Source: Flavobacteriales bacterium
GTDB taxonomy: Bacteria > Bacteroidota > Bacteroidia > Flavobacteriales_F > PHOS-HE28
Assembly: GCA_020635655.1 (NCBI GenBank)
Contig: JACJZI010000004.1
Span: forward strand, 248,001-312,000
Direction: 5' to 3'
Length of the DNA stretch: 64,000 nucleotides
The translations under genes and the position numbers were made by a program. The notes beneath the pieces are model-generated. The model ran no database searches, had not been told where the DNA came from, and saw only the letters and a list, made by a program, of their open reading frames with translations. Below, piece after piece: positions 26,069 through 34,109 of the stretch. Numbering within the stretch: position 1 is the first letter of the stretch; every line of letters begins with the position of its first letter.

Positions 26069-27508
26069 CTAGCGCCGCACGACCACCTTGCGCACGCTGC
26101 CATCGTCGTAATGCAGTACCTGCACGCCGGGAAAGGTCGGTGCCACCTCGCGACCAAGCATGTCATGGCGCGAAACGATCCGGGCGGGCCGGTGAGCGGG
26201 CCCTTCCTCCGCAATGCCCACCGGCGATGCGCTGATGCGCATGTCGTAGCCATAGCGTTGGTCCACGCCGGTGAACACCTCCGGCATCGAAGCGATGATG
26301 AAATAGGCCGTGGTATCGGTGGGGGCCAGTGCCAGGGTGAGTTCGCCGTCCTGGTCGTTCTGCATGTTCAGGTCGTGGAAGCTGGTGCCGTTCACCGTGC
26401 TCTGGATGATGACCAGCCCCTGAAAATACGTGGGTGAACCGGCGCTGCCGGTCGCATCGCCCGCCAGTTCGAACGTGTAGCTCGTGTTCTGCGTGTTGTA
26501 CAGGCGATAGGTGTTGAACGACCAGCCCGTGGTGATCAGGCTGTCCACCGGGCGGGACCATCCGTTGCTGCCTGCGTTCAGGAAGGTCGCGATGAATTCG
26601 TTGTCATCGAGCGGATCCGCATAATCCACCCATTCGTTCTCCAAGGCCGCTATCTGGTTGGCCGGCAGGAAGTCAAAATGGTCGGTCATGTGTGCCGCCC
26701 AATCGATGAACACGGTGCGGAACGCGCTCCCACCCAGTTGATCGAAGAAGTATTCCTGCGGAAGTTCCGTGGTGCCCACGTAGAAGCTGTGGCTCAGGTC
26801 CGTCTCGGGTACGCCCCCGAAGTCGGACATGTAGGTCAGGAACATGGCCATCGCATACTGGTGCACATAGCGCTGCCAGTTCTGTGGGTAGTAGGCGGGG
26901 AAGTTGTCATAGCTCAACCAGAGCGGCACATGTGGGAGCCGCACCAGGCTTTCCCCCTCTACATAGACCCGGTCTGCCCCGGGGTTCTGGCGTGCGGCGA
27001 ACCAGTTGGCCGACGCCTCGATGTACCACTGGCTGTCGCCGTTGTAGGCGAACCCGGGCGAATTGGCACTGTACTGGAAGATGTGAAAGGTCTCATGCGC
27101 CACGTTCACCCAACTGCCTCCGCCGGGCCCGGGTAGGGTGAGGTAGGGGTAGCCGTTCTGGTCGGTGCCCTGTCCATTGCCGAACCAGGAGGGAAAAAGG
27201 TCGCCGCTCTGGTGCAGGTAGATGTTGTAGTAGTGTCCGTCCATGGGATTGGGCGGATCGAACATGCCCAGCTGGTCCAGGCAGACGTTACGGTAGCTCG
27301 ACATGCTGTCAAGGAGTACCGTGGCGTTGGCGGCGAGGTTCCAGTTGTTGTCCCACCACACGATGTAGATGCCGCGCGTCATCGTATCGCAATCCGAGAA
27401 GTTGCCGTACTGGCTCAGCACGGTGTATTGGGCCTGTGCGGGCCCCGAGATCAGAAGCAGCGTGCCGAGCAAAACGGCAGCGGTGATCCCGCGAATGGTC
27501 CTTCCCAT
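26069..27508 (-). CDS. secreted gluzincin-like metalloprotein (DUF6055-like) with T9SS-type tail
   Basis: A 479-residue exported protein: signal peptide to about 26 (ending GPAQAQ), then a domain whose centre has HETFH (138-142) and a downstream Glu164 in WYIEASANW, the HExxH...E pattern of gluzincin zinc proteases, as in DUF6055-type surface proteins. After a beta-rich region (about 320-430), the last 45 residues (RIVSRHDMLGREV, GVQVLHYDDGSVRKVVV) fit a short T9SS type-A sorting domain. MIM at 27514 is an equally possible start. Upstream ACGAATGTA (27562-27570) is close to the -7 element. Proteolytic activity is inferred from the zinc motif only. Confidence 0.75.
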   Translation of the reverse strand: MGRTIRGITAAVLLGTLLLISGPAQAQYTVLSQYGNFSDCDTMTRGIYIVWWDNNWNLAANATVLLDSMSSYRNVCLDQLGMFDPPNPMDGHYYNIYLHQSGDLFPSWFGNGQGTDQNGYPYLTLPGPGGGSWVNVAHETFHIFQYSANSPGFAYNGDSQWYIEASANWFAARQNPGADRVYVEGESLVRLPHVPLWLSYDNFPAYYPQNWQRYVHQYAMAMFLTYMSDFGGVPETDLSHSFYVGTTELPQEYFFDQLGGSAFRTVFIDWAAHMTDHFDFLPANQIAALENEWVDYADPLDDNEFIATFLNAGSNGWSRPVDSLITTGWSFNTYRLYNTQNTSYTFELAGDATGSAGSPTYFQGLVIIQSTVNGTSFHDLNMQNDQDGELTLALAPTDTTAYFIIASMPEVFTGVDQRYGYDMRISASPVGIAEEGPAHRPARIVSRHDMLGREVAPTFPGVQVLHYDDGSVRKVVVRR

Positions 27509-27603
27509 GATCATCGTGTTCGGTCCTGGCGTCGCGGACCGAGCCGGACGCGGAGAGCGCCCACGAATGTAGCTGCCTGCCACGGCAAGGGCAATGGGTC
27601 TTC

Positions 27604-27626
27604 GTTCCCGCTCGAACCGCGGGAAC
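27604..27626. repeat. perfect hairpin GTTCCCGC-N7-GCGGGAAC
   Basis: Eight-bp perfect arms around TCGAACC, in the DNA between the broken VOC gene and the metalloprotein gene. There is no T-run, so it is not a clear terminator. The loop resembles a T-loop on the minus strand but no tRNA folds around it. Confidence 0.5.
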
Positions 27627-27632
27627 TTCCAC

Positions 27633-28030
27633 CCAGAGATCATGGCTGCCGAAGTTCCAGAGATGCTCCACGGGGTCCCTGCGCGTATTAGGGTTCCCGC
27701 CCTAACCCTGGTCCTCCAGGAGCTGTAGTATCTCGGCACCGGCTTCCACCGCCCGCGCATAGTGCGCATCGATATCGTCCACCACGATCTCGATCGACCA
27801 GGTGTTCCTTCTGTCAAGGTCCAGCGGCGACCCCATGTGACGACCATAGGCATTGTGGCGGCCGGAGCCGAGCATGATCAGGCCCCTACCGAGCGTCAGT
27901 TGCGCATGTTCGATGCGTCCATTCTCACCAGGCACGACAAGCTGCCGCTCGAAACCGAAGGCCCTGCACGACCAGTGCATGGCCACGGCGGCATCGCGGT
28001 AGCGCATGGAGGGGATGATTTGGGCTCCAT
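27633..28030 (-). pseudogene. VOC (glyoxalase/bleomycin-resistance) family protein, interrupted
   Basis: The readable part (101 codons from ATG 28007 to TAG 27702-27704) is a typical one-domain VOC protein: RYRDAAVAMHWSCRAFGFE, IEHAQLTLGRGLIMLGSG, WSIEIVVDDIDAHYARA. After the TAG the same frame continues without a gap into the family's C-terminus (GGNPNTRRDPVEHLWNFGSHDLW), aligning residue for residue if the TAG replaced a tyrosine codon. At the 5' end the only ATG at leaderless distance from the promoter (28028-28030) is in another frame; a one-base loss would explain this and the missing first residues. There is also no natural stop after the C-terminus. These lesions suggest a decayed gene; read-through or sequencing error are alternatives. 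Confidence 0.65.
27688..27705. repeat. inverted repeat TTAGGG-N6-CCCTAA over the premature stop
   Basis: Six-bp perfect arms (TTAGGG 27688-27693, CCCTAA 27700-27705) flank TTCCCG. The in-frame TAG of the broken VOC gene lies inside one arm. Confidence 0.4.
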
Positions 28031-28037
28031 TCAGAAT

Positions 28038-28045
28038 CAAAGGTA
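28038..28045 (-). promoter_or_regulatory. -7 promoter element TACCTTTG upstream of the VOC pseudogene
   Basis: CAAAGGTA on the plus strand. The promoter is intact although the gene behind it is broken. It lies in the gap after the aquaporin gene. Confidence 0.6.
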
Positions 28046-28105
28046 CCGACGCAAGGTAGGTCCGACCACCCGCGCCGCGCGTCGAGCAGCACAGAGATCG
28101 GAGAC

Positions 28106-28789
28106 CTATGGCAACCGCTCGCCCGCAGCGGATCGCAACCCATGGCCTCCCGGACGCAACGAGCGCCACAGCCACGCCGCCGTCACGGCGCCAACGAGAG
28201 GCGCCGTCAGATAGATCCAGAGCCCGTCCAGCGATCCGGATACCAACGCCGGCGCCAGGCTGCGGGCCGGGTTCATGGAGGCACCGGTGACCGGCCCGGC
28301 GAAGAGCGCCTCCAGACCGACGGTGGCACCGACCGCGATGCCGGCCATGGTGCCGGTCTCCTTCGATCCGTGCGCGACCTGCAGGATCACCAGGACCAGC
28401 AGAAAGGTCAGCAATACTTCCAGCGCGAAGGCACGCGTGTTGTCGACAGCAGGGAGGGTGGCGCCGAGGGTGGCATCATCCGGGAAGAGGGCCCGAAGCG
28501 CGAGGGACGCGGCAAAGGCGCCCGCCAGCTGGGACAGCACATAGGGAACGACCCGCCGTCCCTGGGACCGGCCGGCCAGGAAAAAGGCCAGCGTCACGGC
28601 GGGATTGATGTGCGCGCCCGACACGTCGCCGAACGCGTAGATCATCGCTGTGACGACGAGCCCGAAGACCAATGCGATACCGGTCACGCCCAGTGCGCCA
28701 CCCGTCCAGGTGTCGACCACGATCGCCCCGGTGCCACAGAACACCAGCGCAAAGGTGCCGATGCCCTCAGCGACATACCGGCGGATCAT
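28106..28789 (-). CDS. aquaporin-family channel of the arsenic operon (AqpS-like)
   Basis: A 227-residue MIP-family channel with six membrane helices and both pore motifs, NPA at residues 62-64 (SGAHINPAVTL) and NPAR near 182 (SMNPARSLAPA). Its ATG overlaps the arsC stop by 4 nt, so it is translated with arsenate reductase. In Sinorhizobium meliloti an aquaglyceroporin (AqpS) takes the place of ArsB in the ars operon and lets arsenite made by ArsC flow out down its gradient; I infer the same role here. A plain water/glycerol channel is the alternative. The start MIRRYVAEG was chosen for this overlap. Confidence 0.9.
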   Translation of the reverse strand: MIRRYVAEGIGTFALVFCGTGAIVVDTWTGGALGVTGIALVFGLVVTAMIYAFGDVSGAHINPAVTLAFFLAGRSQGRRVVPYVLSQLAGAFAASLALRALFPDDATLGATLPAVDNTRAFALEVLLTFLLVLVILQVAHGSKETGTMAGIAVGATVGLEALFAGPVTGASMNPARSLAPALVSGSLDGLWIYLTAPLVGAVTAAWLWRSLRPGGHGLRSAAGERLP

Positions 28790-29196
28790 AGCTCCGCGGT
28801 GAGCTCTCCGCAATAGGCCTTGATCGCGTCACGTACGCGGCGGTAGCCCTCGAGGACCTCCGCCTCTTCGCCACGCAGCTTTGCCGGATCGGGAAAGTCC
28901 TGGTGGACCTGCTTCGCGGTCGCCGGGAACCAGGGACAGTTCTCGCGGGCACTGTCGCACACGGTGAGCACCACGTCGAAGTCCTGGCCTTCGAAGGCGT
29001 CGATCGTCTTGGAACGGTGGCCGGAGATGTCGATCCCGTCCTCGCGCATCACCTGCACCGCGTGCGAGTTCAGCCCATGCGCCTCCACGCCGGCGCTGCA
29101 CACCTCGGCACGATCGCCGAGCATGTCGCGCAGATATCCTTCGGCCATCTGGCTGCGGCAGCTGTTGCCCGTGCAGAGAACGAGGATGCGCCTCAT
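28786..29196 (-). CDS. arsC: arsenate reductase, low-molecular-weight phosphatase type
   Basis: ArsC reduces arsenate to arsenite. The 136-residue protein has the phosphatase loop CTGNSCRS (nucleophile Cys8, with Cys13) and the redox pair Cys80 and Cys87 in TVCDSARENCPWFP, as in the thioredoxin-coupled Staphylococcus/Bacillus enzymes, and HQDFPDPAK near the end. All catalytic residues are present. It starts one base before the arsM stop ends and overlaps the channel gene, so the three genes are tightly coupled. Confidence 0.95.
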   Translation of the reverse strand: MRRILVLCTGNSCRSQMAEGYLRDMLGDRAEVCSAGVEAHGLNSHAVQVMREDGIDISGHRSKTIDAFEGQDFDVVLTVCDSARENCPWFPATAKQVHQDFPDPAKLRGEEAEVLEGYRRVRDAIKAYCGELTAEL

Positions 29197-30098
29197 CAGC
29201 AGCAGGCATTGTCGGCACCGCAGCCGCAGGGCTCGCCGGTGGCCACCTTCACCTTGTCCTTGCCTTCGGCGTCGGGAACACAGCAGGGGGCATCGCCCTT
29301 CATCGCCGTGACCGTGATGCTGAAGATGCCCGCGCCGCCGGACCGAAAGCGCGCCAGTTCCTCAGGGGCGAGGTAGTTCTCCAGGATGTCGTCGGGGACC
29401 GTGATCGGCTTACGCTTTTGCACGGTCACCTGCTCGAAGCCGAGTTCGTGGATCAAACCGAGGTATGCGCTCATCTGCAACGCGCCGCTGATGCAACCGG
29501 CGTACATCGACGCCTCCTGCTGGAGCGCTTCGGGCAGTTCGCCCACCAGCACCACGTCGCTGATGCTGAAGTGGCCGCCGGGCTTCAGCACGCGCAGCAC
29601 CTCGCTGAACGCCTTGCGCTTGTCGGGCACCAGGTTCAGCACGCAGTTGCTCACCACCACGTCGATCATGTTGCCGCCGATGGGCAGGGCCTCGATGTCG
29701 CCCTGGCGGAACTCGACGTTCTGGAAGCCGAGCTTGAGCGCGTTCGCTTTGGCCTTTTCCACCATCTCCGGGGTGAAGTCCACGCCGATCACGCGGCCGT
29801 CGTCGCCCACGGCGGCGCGGGCCACGAAACAGTCGTTGCCGGCGCCGGAACCAAGATCCAGCACGGTGTCCCCGGACTTGATGCCGGCATGCTGCGTGGG
29901 CAGTCCGCAGCCCAGGCCCAGGTCGGCATCGGCGTTGTATCCGGAAAGGGCCGCATAGTCCTCGCTCATGATCGTGGCCACTTCCGTGCTGCACCCGCCG
30001 CTGCCGCAACAGGAGCTCGCGTTGGTGGTCTTGTCCTGTCGGGCGATGGCGGCGTACTTCGTTCGCACCTCGTCCTTGATCGCTTCCGGTGTGTTCAT
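29196..30098 (-). CDS. arsM: arsenite S-adenosylmethionine methyltransferase
   Basis: ArsM methylates arsenite to methylated and volatile arsenicals. The 300-residue protein has the SAM-binding motif VLDLGSGAGNDCF, GVDFTPEMVEKA, the conserved cysteines in LGCGLPT, SNCVLNL and YAGCISGAL, and an N-terminal SSCCGSGGCS cluster. The C-terminus is unusually Cys-rich (APCCVPD, PCGCGADNACC) and could bind arsenite or another soft metal. It follows arsR by 41 nt, a gap that contains an inverted repeat. It overlaps arsC by one base. Confidence 0.95.
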   Translation of the reverse strand: MNTPEAIKDEVRTKYAAIARQDKTTNASSCCGSGGCSTEVATIMSEDYAALSGYNADADLGLGCGLPTQHAGIKSGDTVLDLGSGAGNDCFVARAAVGDDGRVIGVDFTPEMVEKAKANALKLGFQNVEFRQGDIEALPIGGNMIDVVVSNCVLNLVPDKRKAFSEVLRVLKPGGHFSISDVVLVGELPEALQQEASMYAGCISGALQMSAYLGLIHELGFEQVTVQKRKPITVPDDILENYLAPEELARFRSGGAGIFSITVTAMKGDAPCCVPDAEGKDKVKVATGEPCGCGADNACC

Positions 30099-30112
30099 CT
30101 GGCTTCTTGCTT

Positions 30113-30133
30113 ATCGTAATTGACCGATACGAT
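30113..30133. promoter_or_regulatory. inverted repeat ATCGTA-N9-TACGAT, candidate ArsR site
   Basis: Perfect 6-bp arms between arsR and arsM. The TACGAT arm recurs at the arsR promoter (30495-30500), which supports a shared regulator site. The assignment to ArsR is inference. Confidence 0.4.
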
Positions 30134-30139
30134 GATCGC

Positions 30140-30472
30140 TCAACAGCAATTCGTCGGTTGGTCGATCACCTGGTCCAACAGTTCGTCCAAGGTCCGTTTC
30201 GCCAGGGCCCATTCCTTGGCGTTGATGCAGTAACAGACGCGCGCGCCTTCGATCTCCCCCTGGATCAGCCCCGCCTCCTTCAGCTCCTTCAAATGCTGGC
30301 TTACCGTGCTCTGGCTGAGGGGAAGCTCGTTCACCAGATCGCCGCACACGCAGGTGTTTCGGGCGGCCAGCAGCCGCAGGATCGCCACGCGGGCGGGATG
30401 CGCCAGGGCCTTGGCGTAACGCGCGATGCGGTTGTCGCGCAGGGTGAACTCGTCCAGTTTGGCGGAGCCCAT
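30140..30472 (-). CDS. arsR: ArsR-family arsenic-responsive repressor
   Basis: A 110-residue winged-helix repressor. It has LSQSTVSQHLKELKEAGLI as the recognition helix region and the metalloid site NTCVCGD (Cys41, Cys43) at the start of the DNA-binding region, as in ArsR proteins that release DNA on binding arsenite. Further cysteines lie at the C-terminus (TNCC). The start MGSAKLDEF was chosen because a promoter element lies 16 nt upstream and the extra upstream codons run through that promoter. It is the first gene of arsR-arsM-arsC-channel and is divergent from the symporter. Confidence 0.93.
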   Translation of the reverse strand: MGSAKLDEFTLRDNRIARYAKALAHPARVAILRLLAARNTCVCGDLVNELPLSQSTVSQHLKELKEAGLIQGEIEGARVCYCINAKEWALAKRTLDELLDQVIDQPTNCC

Positions 30473-30484
30473 GGGGATCAATTC

Positions 30485-30500
30485 ATCGCAAATATACGAT
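30485..30500 (-). promoter_or_regulatory. arsR promoter with overlapping candidate operator
   Basis: CAAATATA (30489-30496) reads TATATTTG on the minus strand, an exact -7 element. It is flanked by ATCG and CGAT arms (30485-30488, 30497-30500), so a dimeric repressor bound there would cover the promoter. Operator function is inferred. Confidence 0.5.
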
Positions 30501-30628
30501 AAATGGACGGACCACAGGCATAGAGAGCGGTGACCCTTTGGGAAGCTGCGATATGTTCGCCCACGGTTCGTTGACAACTCCCGCTCGTTCCGATCCCGTC
30601 ATTCTTCCTCCCTCCCCATCTTGCGCCC

Positions 30629-32092
30629 ATGAGCCCTGCACTGATCGTGGCGGTGATCCTGGCCTACTTCGGCCTGCTTTACGGCATCAGCGTATGGACG
30701 AGCCGCGGCGCGGGCAACGCGGCCTTCTTCCTCGGGGAGCGGCGCAGTCCGTGGTACGTGGTGGCCTTCGGCATGATCGGCGCTTCGCTCAGCGGCGTCA
30801 CCTTCATCAGCGTGCCCGGCTGGGTGGGCGACAGCCAGTTCAGCTACATGCAGATGGTGCTGGGCTACCTGCCGGGCTACGCGGTGATCGCCCTGGTGCT
30901 GATGCCGCTGTACTACCGCCTGCAGCTCACCAGCATCTACGGCTACCTCGGCGACCGCTTCGGCCGCTGGAGCTACCGCACCGGCGCGGGGTTCTTCCTG
31001 CTGAGCCGCAGCCTGGGCAGTGCCGCGCGGCTCTATCTGGTGGCCGTGGTGCTGCAGTTCACCGTGTTCGATGCGTGGGGCGTGCCCTTCATCGCCACCG
31101 TGGTGGCCACCGTGGTGTTCATCTGGCTGTACACCCACCGCGGCGGCATCCGCACGATCATCTGGACCGACACCCTGCAGACGCTCTTCATGCTGCTGGC
31201 CGTCGTGTTCACCGTGGTGCTGCTGGGCCGTGCGCTCGGTTGGAACTTCGGCGATACCGTGCGGCACGTGAGGGACAGCTCCCTCAGCCAAGTGTTCTTC
31301 TTCGACGACGCCAACTCGCCGAAGTTCTTCTGGAAGCAGTTCCTCGCGGGCATGTTCATCGCGATCGCCATGACGGGCCTGGACCAGGACATGATGCAGA
31401 AGAACCTCAGCTGCCGCAACATCCGCGAGGCGCAGAAGAACATGTTCAGCTTCTGCGTGGTGCTGGTGGTGGTGAACGCCTTCTTCCTGGGCCTGGGCGC
31501 GCTGTTGTACATGTACGTGCAGCGGACGGGGATCGCCCTGCCCGATCAGGCGGACCAACTGTATCCCATGCTGGCGACCAACGGCACCCTGCCCATGGTA
31601 GTGGGCGTGCTCTTCATCCTGGGCCTGATCGCCGCGGCCTACAGCAGTGCCGACAGCGCCCTCACGGCCCTGACCACCAGCGTGTGCGTGGACGTGCTGG
31701 ACATCGAACATCGGCCGGAGGCGGAGCGTGAACCACTGCGCAAGCGCGTACACGTGATCATGAGCGCGGCGCTGGTGCTGCTGATCATGGGCTACCGCGC
31801 CTTCAACGACGCCAGCGTGATCAAGACGGTGTTCATCGTGGCGGGCTACACCTACGGTCCGCTATTGGGGCTTTACGCCTTTGGCCTGCTGACGAAATGG
31901 AAGGTCCGTGACCGTCTGGTGCCGCTTGTGTGCATCCTGGCGCCGATCCTCACGTTCGTGCTCGACCGATACAGCGTACAGCTCTTCAACGGCTACACGT
32001 TCGGCTTCGAACTGCTGCTGGTGAACGGGGCGCTGACGTTCGTGGGGTTGATGGGGACGAGGGGAGGGGGAAAGTTGAAAGCTGAAAGCTGA
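30629..32092 (+). CDS. sodium:solute symporter (SSS) family transporter
   Basis: A 487-residue polytopic membrane protein of the sodium/solute symporter family, with about 13 hydrophobic segments. Family features include LGERRSPWYVVAFGMIGASLSGVTF near the start (the unwound first helix with the Na+ site), GYLGDRFGRWSYRTGAGFFLLSR, and GLIAAAYSSADSALTALTTS, the Na2-site serine motif. The substrate could be a sugar, amino acid, nucleoside or carboxylate and cannot be told. It is divergent from the ars operon; no metabolic partner is adjacent. The 3' end is made of heptanucleotide repeat DNA (KLKAES tail). Confidence 0.9.
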   Translation: MSPALIVAVILAYFGLLYGISVWTSRGAGNAAFFLGERRSPWYVVAFGMIGASLSGVTFISVPGWVGDSQFSYMQMVLGYLPGYAVIALVLMPLYYRLQLTSIYGYLGDRFGRWSYRTGAGFFLLSRSLGSAARLYLVAVVLQFTVFDAWGVPFIATVVATVVFIWLYTHRGGIRTIIWTDTLQTLFMLLAVVFTVVLLGRALGWNFGDTVRHVRDSSLSQVFFFDDANSPKFFWKQFLAGMFIAIAMTGLDQDMMQKNLSCRNIREAQKNMFSFCVVLVVVNAFFLGLGALLYMYVQRTGIALPDQADQLYPMLATNGTLPMVVGVLFILGLIAAAYSSADSALTALTTSVCVDVLDIEHRPEAEREPLRKRVHVIMSAALVLLIMGYRAFNDASVIKTVFIVAGYTYGPLLGLYAFGLLTKWKVRDRLVPLVCILAPILTFVLDRYSVQLFNGYTFGFELLLVNGALTFVGLMGTRGGGKLKAES

Positions 32093-32095
32093 AAC
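32070..32095. repeat. heptanucleotide tandem repeat (GAAAGYT)n
   Basis: GAAAGTT, GAAAGCT, GAAAGCT and a partial GAAAC, in perfect 7-nt phase, run across the last codons and stop of the symporter gene. The 14165-14188 tract has the same unit. Confidence 0.65.
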
Positions 32096-32141
32096 GGGAG
32101 TGGAAGTGGTGCGTGCGGACTCGCGACTCCTGCCCCCCCGA

Positions 32142-32942
32142 CTATGAATCCTGCCGCGCCCAGTTCCGTTCGATCACCTCGAGGAGCTCATCATGGATGG
32201 CGTTGTTGCTGGCCACGATCTCCTCGTCGAACACGGGGTCCTTGCTGGGACGGAAGCCGCTGACGCGGCCGCCGGCCTCGCGCACGAGCAGCACGCCCGC
32301 CGCGACGTCCCAACTATTCAGACCGTACTCGTAGAACGCCTCGAAGCGGCCGCAGGCCACATAGGCCAGATCGGCGGCGGCGCTGCCCAGCCGGCGGATG
32401 CCTCGGGTCCGGTGCATCAGTTCACGCAGCAGGTCCATGTACTCGGTCTCGTAGCCGAAGTCGTCGTATGGGAACCCCGTGGCCAGCAGGCTGTCCTGCA
32501 GGCGCTGGCGCTCGCTCACACGGATCGGCGAACCGTTCAGCCATGCACCGCCACCTTTCCATGCGGAGAACCGCTCATCGCGCGTCACTTCATGCACAAA
32601 GCCCAAGAGCGGTTCTGCACCGTCGAGCAGCGCGATGCTGATGCAATAGCAGGGCACGCCGTGCACGAAGTTGGTCGTGCCATCGAGGGGATCGATCACC
32701 CAATTGAGCGTTGCGCCCTTCTCACCGGAACCCTCCTCGGCGATGAAACCGGCCTCGGGCAGGAGCACCTCGAGCGCGTCCACCAGCCGGTCCTCGGCGG
32801 TGTGGTCCACGTGGGTCACCAGGTTGTTGGCGCTCTTCGTATTGACCCCGGCCTCGGTGAGCTTGTCCGCCTCGCCACGGATGAAGGCGGCCACGTCCAT
32901 GCAGATGCGTTCGACCTCACGGGTCAGGTGCTTGAGGTCCAT
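32142..32942 (-). CDS. suhB: inositol monophosphatase family protein
   Basis: A 266-residue member of the inositol monophosphatase/SuhB family, Mg2+-dependent and Li+-sensitive phosphatases acting on inositol phosphate, fructose-1,6-bisphosphate or similar. Metal-binding motifs are FIAEEGSGEK (Glu), WVIDPLDGTTNFVHG (Asp-x-x-Asp) and NSWDVAAGVLLVREAGG (Asp), so the site is complete. MDLKHLTREVER is the start; the first 26 nt overlap the 3' end of the lgt-like gene, so the two are probably coupled. Housekeeping SuhB-like role is likely; substrate not certain. Confidence 0.92.
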   Translation of the reverse strand: MDLKHLTREVERICMDVAAFIRGEADKLTEAGVNTKSANNLVTHVDHTAEDRLVDALEVLLPEAGFIAEEGSGEKGATLNWVIDPLDGTTNFVHGVPCYCISIALLDGAEPLLGFVHEVTRDERFSAWKGGGAWLNGSPIRVSERQRLQDSLLATGFPYDDFGYETEYMDLLRELMHRTRGIRRLGSAAADLAYVACGRFEAFYEYGLNSWDVAAGVLLVREAGGRVSGFRPSKDPVFDEEIVASNNAIHDELLEVIERNWARQDS

Positions 32943-34101
32943 GGTTTTCGGGTATTGGATCGTCACGTCGGCGGAGCCAGAAGTAGCCCGTCAGTCCGAG
33001 CAGGAAGAGCAACGTGCTGATGATCTCCGCCTGCGTGATGTTGGCGATCACGTGCACGTTCACCCGGATCTTCTCGATCCAGAAACGTTCGAAGCCGTTC
33101 AGCATGAGGTAGACCGCGAAGAGCTGACCCGGCACGGACAGGCGCTTGCGGATCATCCACAACAAGGCGAAGAACAGCAGGCACGCGATCGTTTCGTACA
33201 GGGGGGTGGGGTAGACCGGCGGCACCAGATGCGTGCAATAGCCGGGGAAGCAGGTGCCATCGGTGATGGGCACGCCCACGGCGTTCACATTGTTGGGGTA
33301 ATCATAGGCCCAGAGCCAATGCGGCACCCAGGAAGGTGCCGGGTGGGTGTTCACGATGCCCCAATCGCCGTCGCCCGCGGTCTGGCAGCCCATTCTTCCA
33401 ACGGCATAGGCCAGCATCAGACCCGGAGCGGCGGCGTCCATGCCTGCGAGCGCGGGAATGCCGTGCCTGACGAAGTAGCGGATCACCATGGCACCACCGA
33501 TGATCAGGCCGCCATACATGGTGAGCCCGCTCATGATGTCGCGACCGCTCGGATGTTGGACGAACTCCAGGAATTGGTCCGGGTTCTCCAGCCAGTGGAA
33601 GATCTTGGCGCCGATCAGGCCCCATAGCGCTGCGGTCAGGGTGATGTTGCCCGCGTGCTCGGCGGGCTGTACGAGCATCGTCTCCACCTTGGGCTCCTCG
33701 CGGCGGTCCTTGTGCTTCTGCCACCACCGGTATCCCGTCAACAGCGCACCCAGGAGGATCCCTCCGACAAAACTGCCCTGGCCGCTGAGAAGGAAATGTT
33801 GCGGATCCGCCGTGGCTTCTGAAAAATGGAGGGCCAGGTAGAGCCCTTTCCAGCCCACGATGAAGCCGACCAATGCGTTCGCGGACAATTCGCCGATCGT
33901 GGCGGGCGCGCCCACCACCACCTTTCGCTGCGTGGAGCGCAATAGGCCCTCGGAGGTCTTCCGGCGCAGCTCCAGTGCCAGCGTCCAACTGGCGGCCACG
34001 AACGCGAGGGCCACGAAGAACCCGAAGCTGTTCACGAACTTCAGCACGGGCAGGTCCAGGCCCAGCAGATCGTACAGCGCGTGATAGAGGGTAGGGTACA
34101 T
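32917..34101 (-). CDS. lgt: prolipoprotein diacylglyceryl transferase (extended)
   Basis: Lgt transfers diacylglycerol from phosphatidylglycerol to the lipobox cysteine of prolipoproteins in the inner membrane. The 394-residue protein has about eight membrane helices, the signature region around the essential Arg (AYAVGRMGCQTAGDGDWG), GGLIIGGAMV, and VYPTPLYET near the C-terminal third. It is over 100 residues longer than E. coli Lgt because of an extra N-terminal membrane section and loops, a form common in Bacteroidota. It lies 8 nt after mtaB. The E. coli GRIGNFINGE is replaced by GRMGCQTAGD, so an Lgt-like transferase with altered specificity is a minor alternative. Confidence 0.88.
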   Translation of the reverse strand: MYPTLYHALYDLLGLDLPVLKFVNSFGFFVALAFVAASWTLALELRRKTSEGLLRSTQRKVVVGAPATIGELSANALVGFIVGWKGLYLALHFSEATADPQHFLLSGQGSFVGGILLGALLTGYRWWQKHKDRREEPKVETMLVQPAEHAGNITLTAALWGLIGAKIFHWLENPDQFLEFVQHPSGRDIMSGLTMYGGLIIGGAMVIRYFVRHGIPALAGMDAAAPGLMLAYAVGRMGCQTAGDGDWGIVNTHPAPSWVPHWLWAYDYPNNVNAVGVPITDGTCFPGYCTHLVPPVYPTPLYETIACLLFFALLWMIRKRLSVPGQLFAVYLMLNGFERFWIEKIRVNVHVIANITQAEIISTLLFLLGLTGYFWLRRRDDPIPENHGPQAPDP

Positions 34102-34109
34102 GGCGATGG

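Noticed and set aside
27604..27626. Possible tRNA (GGTTCGA-like loop on the minus strand)
   Set aside because: The 8-bp stem is too long for a T-arm and no acceptor, D or anticodon arm can be built around it.
28038..28040. TTG as the true start of the VOC gene
   Set aside because: This TTG is part of the -7 element, so it would lie upstream of the transcript start.
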